Part shown: positions 25,844-33,135 of the stretch, piece after piece
Layout of the letters: each line of letters starts with the position of its first letter
How positions within the stretch are numbered: position 1 is the stretch's first letter
NCBI RefSeq assembly: GCF_002217355.1
Contig: NZ_MUHA01000006.1
Span: 1-64,000 of the forward strand
DNA length: 64,000 nucleotides
Direction: 5' to 3'
DNA from: Flavobacterium oncorhynchi
GTDB lineage: Bacteria > Bacteroidota > Bacteroidia > Flavobacteriales > Flavobacteriaceae
The notes under the pieces: model-generated
What the model saw: the letters and a program-made list of their open reading frames with translations, nothing else
The model's database searches: none
What the model was told of the DNA's origin: nothing
Made by a program: the position numbers and the translations under genes

Positions 25844-26806
25844 ATGAAAAGAGTAAGTAATTTATACGATAAGATAATAAGCTTAGAAAATCTTAGAAAG
25901 GCTGATCAAGTTGCTCAAAAAGGTAAACAGAATCAATATGGCGTTGTGCTGCATAATCAGAATAAAGAAGCTAATATTTTAAAGCTTCATGAAATGTTAA
26001 AAAGCAAAACGTATAAAACTTCTGAATACCAAGTTTTTAAAGTTTACGAACCAAAAGAAAGGGATGTTTTTAAGCTTCCATATTTTCCTGACAGAATAAT
26101 GCATCATGCAATAATGATACATCTTGAAAAAGTATTTGTATCTGTTTTTACAGCCGATACATACAGCTGTATCAAAGGAAAGGGGATTCACGCAGCGTCC
26201 AAGAAATTGAAGTTGACTTTAAAAGATGTTCCAGGTACTAAGTACTGTTTGAAATTAGATATTAAAAAGTTTTATCCGAGTGTGGATCATGATGTTTTGA
26301 AAATGCTTCTAAGAAGAAAAATAAAAGATCAGGATTTACTTTGGTTGTTAGATGAAATAATTGATAGTGCTGAGGGATTGCCGATTGGTAATTATTTGAG
26401 CCAGTATTTCGCTAATTACTTTTTGACTGGTTTTGATCACTGGATTAAAGAGAATAAAAGGGTAAAATATTACTTCAGATACGCAGATGATATTGTGATT
26501 CTGTCTGAAAGCAAAGTTTATCTGCATTCTCTTTTAGCGGAAATTAGATTGTATTTGAGTGACAATTTAAAGCTGACTGTAAAGGGTAATTACCAGGTGT
26601 TTCCTGTTAGTTGCAGAGGAATAGATTTTTTAGGTTATAGGTTTTATCATGAATGCGTACTGCTTAGGAAATCGATTAAAAAACGATTTGCAAAAGCGGT
26701 ATCGAAAAAGAAAGATAGAAGTGTTTTAGCAGCTTATTGGGGCTGGGCAAAACATTGTAATTCAAAACACCTAATTAAAAAATTAATGCCTAATGAAAAA
26801 TTTTAA
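25844..26806 (+). CDS. DGR reverse transcriptase
   Basis: The 320-residue protein has the expected RT motifs. Motif A is LKLDIKKFYPSVDHDVL, and the active site is YADD at residues 213-216 (YYFRYADDIVILSES). At residues 181-187 it has IGNYLSQ, the [I/V/L]GxxxSQ form that separates DGR enzymes from group II intron and retron RTs (QGxxxSP). There is no maturase or endonuclease domain, and the length is normal. It makes adenine-mutagenised cDNA of the template for transfer into the variable repeats. It lies 107 bases after the TR and overlaps the next gene by 14 bases. Confidence 0.95.
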   Translation: MKRVSNLYDKIISLENLRKADQVAQKGKQNQYGVVLHNQNKEANILKLHEMLKSKTYKTSEYQVFKVYEPKERDVFKLPYFPDRIMHHAIMIHLEKVFVSVFTADTYSCIKGKGIHAASKKLKLTLKDVPGTKYCLKLDIKKFYPSVDHDVLKMLLRRKIKDQDLLWLLDEIIDSAEGLPIGNYLSQYFANYFLTGFDHWIKENKRVKYYFRYADDIVILSESKVYLHSLLAEIRLYLSDNLKLTVKGNYQVFPVSCRGIDFLGYRFYHECVLLRKSIKKRFAKAVSKKKDRSVLAAYWGWAKHCNSKHLIKKLMPNEKF

Positions 26807-27089
26807 AGATTTCGATATAACTCCTGTTATTGAAAATTTCGTTGGAGAAAAGATTAATACAGGTAAGATATTAGATAAAGAGATAGTCGTAAAAGGTTAT
26901 AAAGTACAACCGTCAAAATTTGCTGATCGTGGTGACAGATTGGACCTTCAGATTCATTACAAGGATGAAGACAGAGTTGTCTTTACAAGTGGAAAATATT
27001 TGATTCAGACAATTAAAAAAGTGCCTGATGATGGTTTTCCTTTTAAAACGAAAATTATTAAGAATGGCGAACATTTGGAGTTTGCCTAA
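26793..27089 (+). CDS. Small DGR-linked protein, candidate accessory factor
   Basis: The 98-residue protein (MKNFKDFDITPVIENFVGEK ...) is predicted beta-rich: KEIVVKGYKVQPSKF, RLDLQIHYKDEDRVVFTSG and PFKTKIIKNGEHLEFA. That strand pattern would suit a small OB-like nucleic-acid-binding fold. Its start overlaps the RT stop by 14 bases, so the two are translated together. The locus lacks a gene resembling the four-helix Avd protein, so this protein may take an accessory part in retrohoming. The fold and role are inference. Confidence 0.6.
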   Translation: MKNFKDFDITPVIENFVGEKINTGKILDKEIVVKGYKVQPSKFADRGDRLDLQIHYKDEDRVVFTSGKYLIQTIKKVPDDGFPFKTKIIKNGEHLEFA

Positions 27090-27133
27090 AATGTAGAGTT
27101 ATGAAAATTTATCAAAATAATCATTTTATATAG

Positions 27134-27421
27134 ATGCTTCTTTGGGAGCTGAATCCTAAAAAAAGAAATACTAATAATAAAGTAACTCTTTATTCGGATA
27201 ATGAAATTGAAGCGGGTGATGTTATTATTAGTAATCCAGCTGATACAAATGTTTCGACTTACACAGTAACTGAGGTTTTGGAAAAACGACCAGCAAAGCT
27301 GAAAGGTAAAACGCACTATACTGTGCTTACTTCTTGGTGTTTTAATGGATTGCCATTTTTTAAAGGATTGAATCTTGAGGGAACAAGTAAATCGTTTCAA
27401 AAACAAATAAACGGCTTATAG
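27134..27421 (+). CDS. Hypothetical early phage protein
   Basis: The 95-residue protein (MLLWELNPKKRNTNNKVTLY) has a beta-rich centre (NEIEAGDVIISNPADTNVSTYTV) that suggests a small barrel. It ends one base before the next gene. No family is recognised. It lies at the junction of the DGR and replication modules. Confidence 0.55.
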   Translation: MLLWELNPKKRNTNNKVTLYSDNEIEAGDVIISNPADTNVSTYTVTEVLEKRPAKLKGKTHYTVLTSWCFNGLPFFKGLNLEGTSKSFQKQINGL

Positions 27422-27422
27422 A

Positions 27423-27737
27423 ATGGAAACAACCGCTTTTAATTTAGAAAAAGCGCAAACAGTTGAGAAAGCAGTTTGCGAAGTATTTCAATGTGATATC
27501 TATGATATAGTGTGTCTTAGGGATACGTTCTTTAAAAAAGTGGTTGTTTATCTATTAGTTAAGATTTATGGAGTTAATAAGCGGAATATAGGGATAAAAT
27601 ATAAAATAGCTTATTTGTATGTGCCAACAGTGGTTTTAGAAATGGAGCATATGGAAAAAGTTGTTCCTGGATTTGCTGAAAAAATTAATAAAGTTTATGG
27701 ATCAATCAATTGTGAAAAAGAAACGCATTGCGCCTAA
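27423..27737 (+). CDS. Possible DnaA domain IV-like DNA-binding protein
   Basis: The 104-residue protein contains VEKAVCEVFQCDIYDIVCLR ... KVVVYLLVKIYGVNKRNIGI ... YLYVPTVVLEMEHMEKV. The order of helices resembles the DnaA C-terminal helix-turn-helix (AR..AMYL..., IG..F, HTTV), though the signature residues are not conserved. Its position before the initiator and dnaB genes fits a replication role. The call is tentative. Confidence 0.45.
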   Translation: METTAFNLEKAQTVEKAVCEVFQCDIYDIVCLRDTFFKKVVVYLLVKIYGVNKRNIGIKYKIAYLYVPTVVLEMEHMEKVVPGFAEKINKVYGSINCEKETHCA

Positions 27738-28515
27738 TTTGATAATACTGACTAAGGAGCAAGAAAACTTTATTCGTAGTAACTTTTTTAAACTTACGAA
27801 TAGGCAGATCGCAAAGGCTATCGGATTAAATCTAACTACTACAAGAAAACACTGTTATAGTATGGGTTTTAAAAGAATGAATTTGGAGTACTGGGATGAA
27901 ACGACGGTTCGATTTTTAAGATTGTATTATAGGAAAGTTGGGGATACTGAATTGGCTGAAGTTTTTACAAGACACTTTCCTAAAAGAAAAGGATGGACCA
28001 AAAAGCATATTGAGAAAAAGCGTAGATATTTATTCTTGAAACGATCTCCTCAAGAAATAAGTGATATAAAAAAGAGGAATACTGAATTAGGAAAATATGC
28101 GATGTGTGCTGTTAATATGTGGAAAACTCGTGGAGTGGCGGCGGTTGGTGATGTGAGAATTTGGGTTCATGGTGGTTGTGAAATGGCTTTTGTTAAAACT
28201 GAAAAAGGTTTTGTTCCAAGAAATCGATGGCTTTGGAAAAATGCTTATGGAGAGTTGAGTTCTACAGATGTTATTCGATCACTTCCAGGCGCACCGATTA
28301 TTGCTGAATTACACCATTTGGAAAAAATAACTAATGCCGAGAACGGGATTCGCAACAAAGCTCTGCCTAGATCGATAATTAAGACATTGTTTAAAATTAA
28401 GGACAATGCTTTGGCTCAGCAAATTGCAGATGATTATCCTGAGATTGTAGAATTAAAAAAAAATATGTTGAATTTAAAAAATAAACTAAATGAATCCAAT
28501 AGAAAAATTAACTGA
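27697..28515 (+). CDS. HTH and HNH-like endonuclease or DNA-binding protein
   Basis: The ATG at 27697 (MDQSIVKKKRIAPNL) is preferred to one at 27661. The 272-residue protein has an N-terminal helix-turn-helix (LTNRQIAKAIGLNLTTTRKH). A second helical DNA-binding-like segment follows (DTELAEVFTRHFPKRKGWTKKHIEKKRRY). The segment FVPRNRWLWKNAYGEL resembles the His-bearing strand of HNH homing nucleases but has Asn-Arg in place of the usual His. A coiled-coil tail follows. It overlaps the previous gene by 41 bases and the next by 26. Nuclease activity is uncertain. Confidence 0.55.
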   Translation: MDQSIVKKKRIAPNLIILTKEQENFIRSNFFKLTNRQIAKAIGLNLTTTRKHCYSMGFKRMNLEYWDETTVRFLRLYYRKVGDTELAEVFTRHFPKRKGWTKKHIEKKRRYLFLKRSPQEISDIKKRNTELGKYAMCAVNMWKTRGVAAVGDVRIWVHGGCEMAFVKTEKGFVPRNRWLWKNAYGELSSTDVIRSLPGAPIIAELHHLEKITNAENGIRNKALPRSIIKTLFKIKDNALAQQIADDYPEIVELKKNMLNLKNKLNESNRKIN

Positions 28516-28936
28516 ATTGTTGACTGATAAAAGTTTCTCTCATAACAGTAAAGATTATTGTTTTCAAAGCTGTAAAAAGGTTAATGAAAATGTAATGATT
28601 TTGACAAATAAGGAAACATTGCAAATTCCCATAAGCAGTTTTGATAATTTTTATCAAAAAGTAAAAGATAATTGTGTTTTGGTGTCTGAGGTATTTCAAA
28701 AACCGTCGTTTATTCCTGAAAAACAAAATATTGTAAAATTTATCCCTGAAATGCCGAAAACATATCAAAAGTTAAATGACAGTTTTGATAAATTAATTGA
28801 TGCGATTGATAGTGCAGGTGAAGATGATTTAAAACACTTAGAAGTTAAAGCTAAGATGTTGACATCAATGGCGCAGACCGCGATAGGAATGGAAAATAGC
28901 CGCATAGCTTTAGTAAAAATAATTCACGGAAAGTAA
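28490..28936 (+). CDS. Hypothetical replication-region protein
   Basis: The 148-residue protein (MNPIEKLTELLTDKSFSHNS) has a mixed N-terminal half and a helical C-terminal half (FDKLIDAIDSAGEDDLKHLEVKAKMLTSMAQTAIGMENS). It overlaps the previous gene by 26 bases. The position before the initiator suggests a role in phage DNA metabolism. No family is recognised. Confidence 0.55.
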   Translation: MNPIEKLTELLTDKSFSHNSKDYCFQSCKKVNENVMILTNKETLQIPISSFDNFYQKVKDNCVLVSEVFQKPSFIPEKQNIVKFIPEMPKTYQKLNDSFDKLIDAIDSAGEDDLKHLEVKAKMLTSMAQTAIGMENSRIALVKIIHGK

Positions 28937-28947
28937 ATAACTTAAAA

Positions 28948-29643
28948 ATGGATCAGCCAAATTATTACGCTATCATTCCGGCTAATGTCCGTTATGATGA
29001 AAATTTAAAGCCTAATGCAAAATTGTTATACGGTGAACTGACTGCATTGTGTAATCGTGACGGATTTTGCTGGGCAGGAAACGATTATTTTGCTGATCTG
29101 TACAAAGTAGATCAAAAGACAATTTCGCGCTGGATTTCGCAGCTCGTTGAAGGTAATTATATTCAACTTGAAATATTCAAAAATGAAGGAAATAAGCGTA
29201 AGATTTTTTTATCAAATTCTAGTGTTAACCTAGTGACGAAAAAGTCACTACCTAGTGACAAAAAGATCACTAGGGTAGTGATAAAAAGATCACTACCTAG
29301 TGACAAAAAGATCACCTCTAATATAAGGATTAATAATACAATTAATAATACAGTGAATAGAGAAGAAAAAGCTCTCTCTTTTTTTCAAGAGAATTCACCT
29401 TCAGATTGGGAGATTTTTCAAATGAGATTTCGAAAAGAATTTGATCAAGCTGAATGGGAAAAATTTATTGAATTATTCAATTTGAAATCCGATGAAGAAT
29501 CTTTGGAATACACAACAAAAAAAATTAATGCAAGGTTAACAAGGTTTGCGATTAATTATGTCGAGAACATGAAAAAACCAGTTAAGCAGTTGCAAAAAAT
29601 AGAATCGGAAATTGTTCCTCCATCACGAAAAAGAATATCATAA
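28948..29643 (+). CDS. Phage replication initiator with HTH domain
   Basis: The 231-residue protein begins YYAIIPANVRYDENLKPNAK, typical of helix-turn-helix replication proteins (HTH_36 type), and continues with FCWAGNDYFADLYKVDQKTISRWISQLVEGNYI. The middle of the gene carries four DNA iterons, giving a low-complexity stretch (KKSLPSDKKITR...). The C-terminal part is helical and may contact DnaB, encoded one base downstream. The layout parallels lambda O, whose gene holds the origin. The function is inferred from domain, iterons and position. Confidence 0.72.
   Translation: MDQPNYYAIIPANVRYDENLKPNAKLLYGELTALCNRDGFCWAGNDYFADLYKVDQKTISRWISQLVEGNYIQLEIFKNEGNKRKIFLSNSSVNLVTKKSLPSDKKITRVVIKRSLPSDKKITSNIRINNTINNTVNREEKALSFFQENSPSDWEIFQMRFRKEFDQAEWEKFIELFNLKSDEESLEYTTKKINARLTRFAINYVENMKKPVKQLQKIESEIVPPSRKRIS
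29230..29316. repeat. Four iterons, probable prophage replication origin
   Basis: Four copies of a roughly 20-bp sequence like CTAGTGACAAAAAGATCACT start at about 29230, 29252, 29275 and 29297, with 22-23 base spacing. Each contains the dyad GTGA...TCAC. They lie inside the initiator gene, as in lambdoid origins. Confidence 0.75.
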
Positions 29644-31163
29644 TGCAAACATCATCTAAAAGTTATAAAGCAGAGCCAGTTCAGCAAACTAAAATTATTT
29701 CGTTGGAAAAAGGGAAGTTGCCGCCTCAGGCAATAGAATTTGAGGAAGCGATTTTAGGAGCATTGATGATTGATACAAGGGCAATCGATGAACTTCTACA
29801 GGTTTTTAATAACCCTGAAGTATTTTATAAAGATTGTAACAAGTATGTATTTGAAGCTATTAAAATTTTATCTGAGACTTCTCAACCCATTGATTTGTTA
29901 ACAGTCTCTAATCAATTGAGACAAAAAGGTTGTTTGGATTTAGCAGGTGGTGATTTTTATCTTATTGGATTGACGCAGAGGATTGCTTCATCAGCTCATA
30001 TCGAGATTCATGCTAGAATTGTGCTTCAGAAATACATGAAGAGAAAAGCGATCCAGGTTGCTTCAGAAATTATAGAACTGGCTTATGATGATGATACTGA
30101 TGTTTTTCATTTGTTTGATTACATGGATGTAGAGACTGCTAAAGTAAATGAGATAATTGAAAAAGGAAGATCTGAAATGACATACGCTGATGCTTTAAAT
30201 GCGGCAGTTGAGCGCGTTCAAATGTTGACTGATAGTGATAATTGTTTGACGGGTGTTGATACAGGGTTTAAAAAGCTAAATAAGCATTTTGGAGGATGGC
30301 AGCCAACTGATTTTATTGTTGTTGGTGCGCGTCCTGGAATGGGAAAAACTGCTTTTGTTACTAATACAATGCTTGGTGCGGCTAAAGCTGGTGATTCTGT
30401 AGGTTTTATATCTCTTGAGATGAGTACTGAACAGCTTGCAACAAGAACTATTGCAAACGAAAGTAATTTTCATTTGAATCAGTTGACTAAGACTGGATTC
30501 GAAAAACCTGAGTATTTCAGTGGTTTACTTAGAAAGGTTAATGAGTTAAAAAGCTTACCAATATTCATTGATGATCGACCAGCTTTGACAATTGGTGAGA
30601 TCAAAAGAAAAGCAAGGTTGTATAAACGTAAACACAACATTAAGCTTCTAATTGTGGATTACATTCAATTGGCTGGCAGTGATGGAAATGAAGATATTAG
30701 GGTCAGGGTAGGGAAGATATCAAATGGATTGAAAGCAATAGCAAAGGAACTAGGTATAACAGTTATTGGTTTGGCACAATTGTCAAGAGAGGTTGAAAAG
30801 ACTGCGTATAAAAGACCTGCTCTTCATCATTTAAAAGAAAGTGGTGATATTGAACAGGATGCTGATGCTGTGTGTTTTATATACCGTCCAGCTTATTACG
30901 GTTTAGAAGTTGATCATGATGTTATTGATGATGACTGTAATACTGAGTTTATTGTTGCGAAGTATCGACATGGCGGCGTTGGGACTATTGGATTGCATTA
31001 TGATGAAAACAAAACAAAGTTTACGGATAATGAAATTAAAGAAGAATTGAATGATTCGTATAGTTCTAATGTTATCGATATTCCTAAAGCAATGCCTAAC
31101 GAAGCTTTTTATTCTATTGATGATGTAAGTGATGGTAATGATAGTAACGGAATAGATTTTTAA
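29643..31163 (+). CDS. dnaB: Replicative DNA helicase DnaB
   Basis: The 506-residue protein has an N-terminal domain beginning PPQAIEFEEAILGALMIDTR and the RecA-like helicase domain. The Walker A motif is GARPGMGKT at residues 228-236, and Walker B is IKLLIVDYIQLAGS. GLAQLSREVEKTAYKRPALH and a C-terminal VAKYRHGGVGTIGLHYD complete the family pattern. It unwinds phage DNA at the fork and is loaded by the initiator encoded just upstream, whose stop it overlaps by one base. It is a phage-encoded copy, distinct from the host enzyme. Confidence 0.94.
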   Translation: MQTSSKSYKAEPVQQTKIISLEKGKLPPQAIEFEEAILGALMIDTRAIDELLQVFNNPEVFYKDCNKYVFEAIKILSETSQPIDLLTVSNQLRQKGCLDLAGGDFYLIGLTQRIASSAHIEIHARIVLQKYMKRKAIQVASEIIELAYDDDTDVFHLFDYMDVETAKVNEIIEKGRSEMTYADALNAAVERVQMLTDSDNCLTGVDTGFKKLNKHFGGWQPTDFIVVGARPGMGKTAFVTNTMLGAAKAGDSVGFISLEMSTEQLATRTIANESNFHLNQLTKTGFEKPEYFSGLLRKVNELKSLPIFIDDRPALTIGEIKRKARLYKRKHNIKLLIVDYIQLAGSDGNEDIRVRVGKISNGLKAIAKELGITVIGLAQLSREVEKTAYKRPALHHLKESGDIEQDADAVCFIYRPAYYGLEVDHDVIDDDCNTEFIVAKYRHGGVGTIGLHYDENKTKFTDNEIKEELNDSYSSNVIDIPKAMPNEAFYSIDDVSDGNDSNGIDF

Positions 31164-31165
31164 TC

Positions 31166-31492
31166 ATGGCGAATAAACCAAAAAAAGTAAAAAGAAGCTG
31201 GGTAAAGGAGAATGTTGCTTTCGATCGGGAGCGTACTAAAGAGGACTTTGATTACAATGGAAGGAAGTGGCGTAAGCTTCGGTTACTTCAGTTGAATACT
31301 TTTCCGTTGTGTTGTGATTGTGAAGCTGAAGATTTAGTTGTTGCTGCGACTGTTGCAGATCATGATACACAAGCAAAGGTTTTGATTGCTCGAGGTGATG
31401 ATCCTTATGATATGAAGTGGTTAAAGTCAAGATGTAAAAAACATCACGATTCAAAATCAGGTAAAGAACGTCATCGAGGGGGTATGGGGTAA
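31166..31492 (+). CDS. HNH endonuclease
   Basis: The 108-residue protein matches phage HNH nucleases: LNTFPLCCDCEAEDLVVAATVADHDT, then WLKSRCKKHHDSKSGKERHRGG. The CxxC pair and the later C..H bind zinc, and the VADHD element holds the catalytic His. These small nucleases usually lie beside the terminase genes and help cleavage at cos sites. TerS follows after a 99-base gap. Confidence 0.88.
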   Translation: MANKPKKVKRSWVKENVAFDRERTKEDFDYNGRKWRKLRLLQLNTFPLCCDCEAEDLVVAATVADHDTQAKVLIARGDDPYDMKWLKSRCKKHHDSKSGKERHRGGMG

Positions 31493-31591
31493 AATCTCGA
31501 GAGGTTGCACACAGCGTACATCGCTGTTTAGTCAGGATTTTACTCGACGTTAAAAAAGTGAGGGGGGGTCAAAATTAATAATAGTTAAGTT
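31493..31591. other. Intergenic region, possible packaging site
   Basis: This short gap between the HNH nuclease and TerS is richer in GC than its surroundings and has a G-run (GAGGGGGGGTC). In cos-type HK97-like phages the packaging site often lies here. There is no direct proof. Confidence 0.3.
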
Positions 31592-32035
31592 ATGGGAAAT
31601 CTAGGAGTTGTATCGATTGGACAAGGAAAAGACACTTTATTACAAGTGCCTACGCCGCCAAAATATTTAACTGATTCGGCTAAAAAACATTACAAATTCA
31701 TGGGTAATATTTTGGCAAAAAACGATCGGTTGAAGGAAACTTATTTAAATGCTTTAGAAATTTATGCTGAAGCAATGGCTCAATTTCAATTTGCTTTGGA
31801 AGCTATTAAAACAAAAAACAAAGCCAAGTTTGGAACGGGTTATATTCAAACTTTTGCATCCGGTGCAAGTAATATTTCGACTGAGCTTACTTTGAGAAAT
31901 GATGCTCAAGATACTTTGATGAAATGTTTTAAAATCTTTGGTCTTGATCCTAAATCTGACAAAGAATTAAAAGGTGCAGGCGATCCGGCACAAACTTCTC
32001 TTTTCGATGAATTAATGAAACTTAAAAAAGGCTAA
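31592..32035 (+). CDS. Terminase small subunit, P27 family
   Basis: The 147-residue protein shows the P27 pattern: PPKYLTDSAKKHYKFMGNIL, then helical LKETYLNALEIYAEAMAQFQFALEAI and the late STELTLRNDAQDTLMKCFKIFGLDP. It recognises phage DNA for packaging with TerL, which is encoded about 1.1 kb downstream. The gap between the two is filled by small genes of unknown role. Confidence 0.85.
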   Translation: MGNLGVVSIGQGKDTLLQVPTPPKYLTDSAKKHYKFMGNILAKNDRLKETYLNALEIYAEAMAQFQFALEAIKTKNKAKFGTGYIQTFASGASNISTELTLRNDAQDTLMKCFKIFGLDPKSDKELKGAGDPAQTSLFDELMKLKKG

Positions 32036-32054
32036 AATCTAAAAATCAAAACTT

Positions 32055-32336
32055 ATGAACTGGAAAGAATTAAAAGATTTCTGCAATAATTTGCCTGAAT
32101 CAGAATTAGAAAAAAATGTGATGCTTTGGCGTGAAGATGAAGTAATTTCAGACATTTCAGCGCAGCAATTAAATGAAGATAATTATATCTATCCTCCAAC
32201 TGTTGAAGATGGTTGTTTTCCTGAATCGGAAATGAAATCGCAAATAGAAATGAGTCCGTCTGATTATCCTAAAGGTGTTAGAAATTTTACCAAAATTTAT
32301 GACAAAGGACATCCTGTTTTAGTTGAAAACTTCTAA
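32055..32336 (+). CDS. Hypothetical protein between terminase genes
   Basis: The 93-residue acidic protein (MNWKELKDFCNNLPESELEK) continues VMLWREDEVISDISAQQLNED. The pattern resembles short bacterial proteins of unknown function. There is no signal or membrane segment. It is the first of several small genes between terS and terL. Confidence 0.55.
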   Translation: MNWKELKDFCNNLPESELEKNVMLWREDEVISDISAQQLNEDNYIYPPTVEDGCFPESEMKSQIEMSPSDYPKGVRNFTKIYDKGHPVLVENF

Positions 32337-32346
32337 AAATTAACCT

Positions 32347-32592
32347 ATGGCACTAAAATCAAACAACCCAACAAACGCAAAGATAAATCAAAACTTTATC
32401 ATCCGTGTTTTAGAAAATCCGAAGGAAAATCATGTTAAAAATACAAAATTAACATCGGCAAACAAGCTTTCGAACTATATAAAAGACGAAGAACTTAAAA
32501 TAAAACTTTTTAAGAAGATATTATTCGGTGAAGCAGATAAATATGTGTTCAATATAAGAAATCGTCTTAGAATTGAAATTCAGTCAAAATAA
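32347..32592 (+). CDS. Hypothetical basic protein
   Basis: The 81-residue Lys/Asn-rich protein (MALKSNNPTNAKINQNFIIR) has a helical C-terminal half. No family is recognised. Confidence 0.5.
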   Translation: MALKSNNPTNAKINQNFIIRVLENPKENHVKNTKLTSANKLSNYIKDEELKIKLFKKILFGEADKYVFNIRNRLRIEIQSK

Positions 32593-32610
32593 CTTTTAAA
32601 TTAAAAAAAT

Positions 32611-32829
32611 ATGGCTTGTACAGATGGTTTGGATTTTTTAGAAAAAGAGCTTTTAAGTACTCTTGCTAAGTGTAGTATTTTTAGTTATTCTGAGATTAAA
32701 CTTGTTTATGAAAAGGTAAAATCTATAGATAAAACGATAGCTGTTTTGAAATTATCGGCGTCAGGATTTACGTTGAAATATGCTATTTTAGAATTTCTCC
32801 AAAATGCCGAAATCAAAATAACTCCTTAA
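32611..32829 (+). CDS. Hypothetical small protein
   Basis: The 72-residue protein (MACTDGLDFLEKELLSTLAK) is helical and overlaps the convergent XRE gene end by 17 bases. No family is recognised. Confidence 0.5.
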   Translation: MACTDGLDFLEKELLSTLAKCSIFSYSEIKLVYEKVKSIDKTIAVLKLSASGFTLKYAILEFLQNAEIKITP

Positions 32830-33028
32830 TATCAATTTTCAGAGCGTGGCAAATTCTGAAAAGCGTACCAATGGAAGCTTTTACTTCACCTCGTTCAATA
32901 CGTCCGATTACATTTCTCGGAACGTCAGATTCCAAAGAAAGATTTTCCTGAGATAAGTTTTTAGACAATCTAATCTCACGCAATTTTTCGCCAACGGACT
33001 GAATAAATATTTTTTCGCTTTCTATCAC
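32813..33028 (-). CDS. Small XRE-family regulator
   Basis: The 71-residue single helix-turn-helix protein (VGEKLREIRLSKNLSQENLSLESDVPRNVIGRIERGEVKAS) is on the minus strand inside the plus-strand packaging module. A perfect 16-bp palindrome lies 35 bases upstream of its start and just before terL, so it probably regulates itself and perhaps late genes. The reversed strand suggests an inserted, independently expressed gene. Confidence 0.8.
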   Translation of the reverse strand: MIESEKIFIQSVGEKLREIRLSKNLSQENLSLESDVPRNVIGRIERGEVKASIGTLFRICHALKIDIKELF

Positions 33029-33062
33029 GAGATAAAATTGCGGTTAACTTTTAAAATAATCC

Positions 33063-33078
33063 GACACTTTAAAGTGTC
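33063..33078. promoter_or_regulatory. Perfect palindrome, operator candidate
   Basis: GACACTTTAAAGTGTC is a perfect 16-bp inverted repeat between the divergent XRE gene and terL. It is the likely binding site of that XRE protein. Confidence 0.6.
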
Positions 33079-33135
33079 ATTTGTAGGCTTTTTGCCGATA
33101 TTTAAAATAATTAAAGAAAAATCGACTGTAACAAA

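Noticed and set aside
29230..29316. CRISPR array
   Set aside because: The repeats are directly adjacent with no spacers and lie in a coding frame; iterons fit better, and no cas genes are present.
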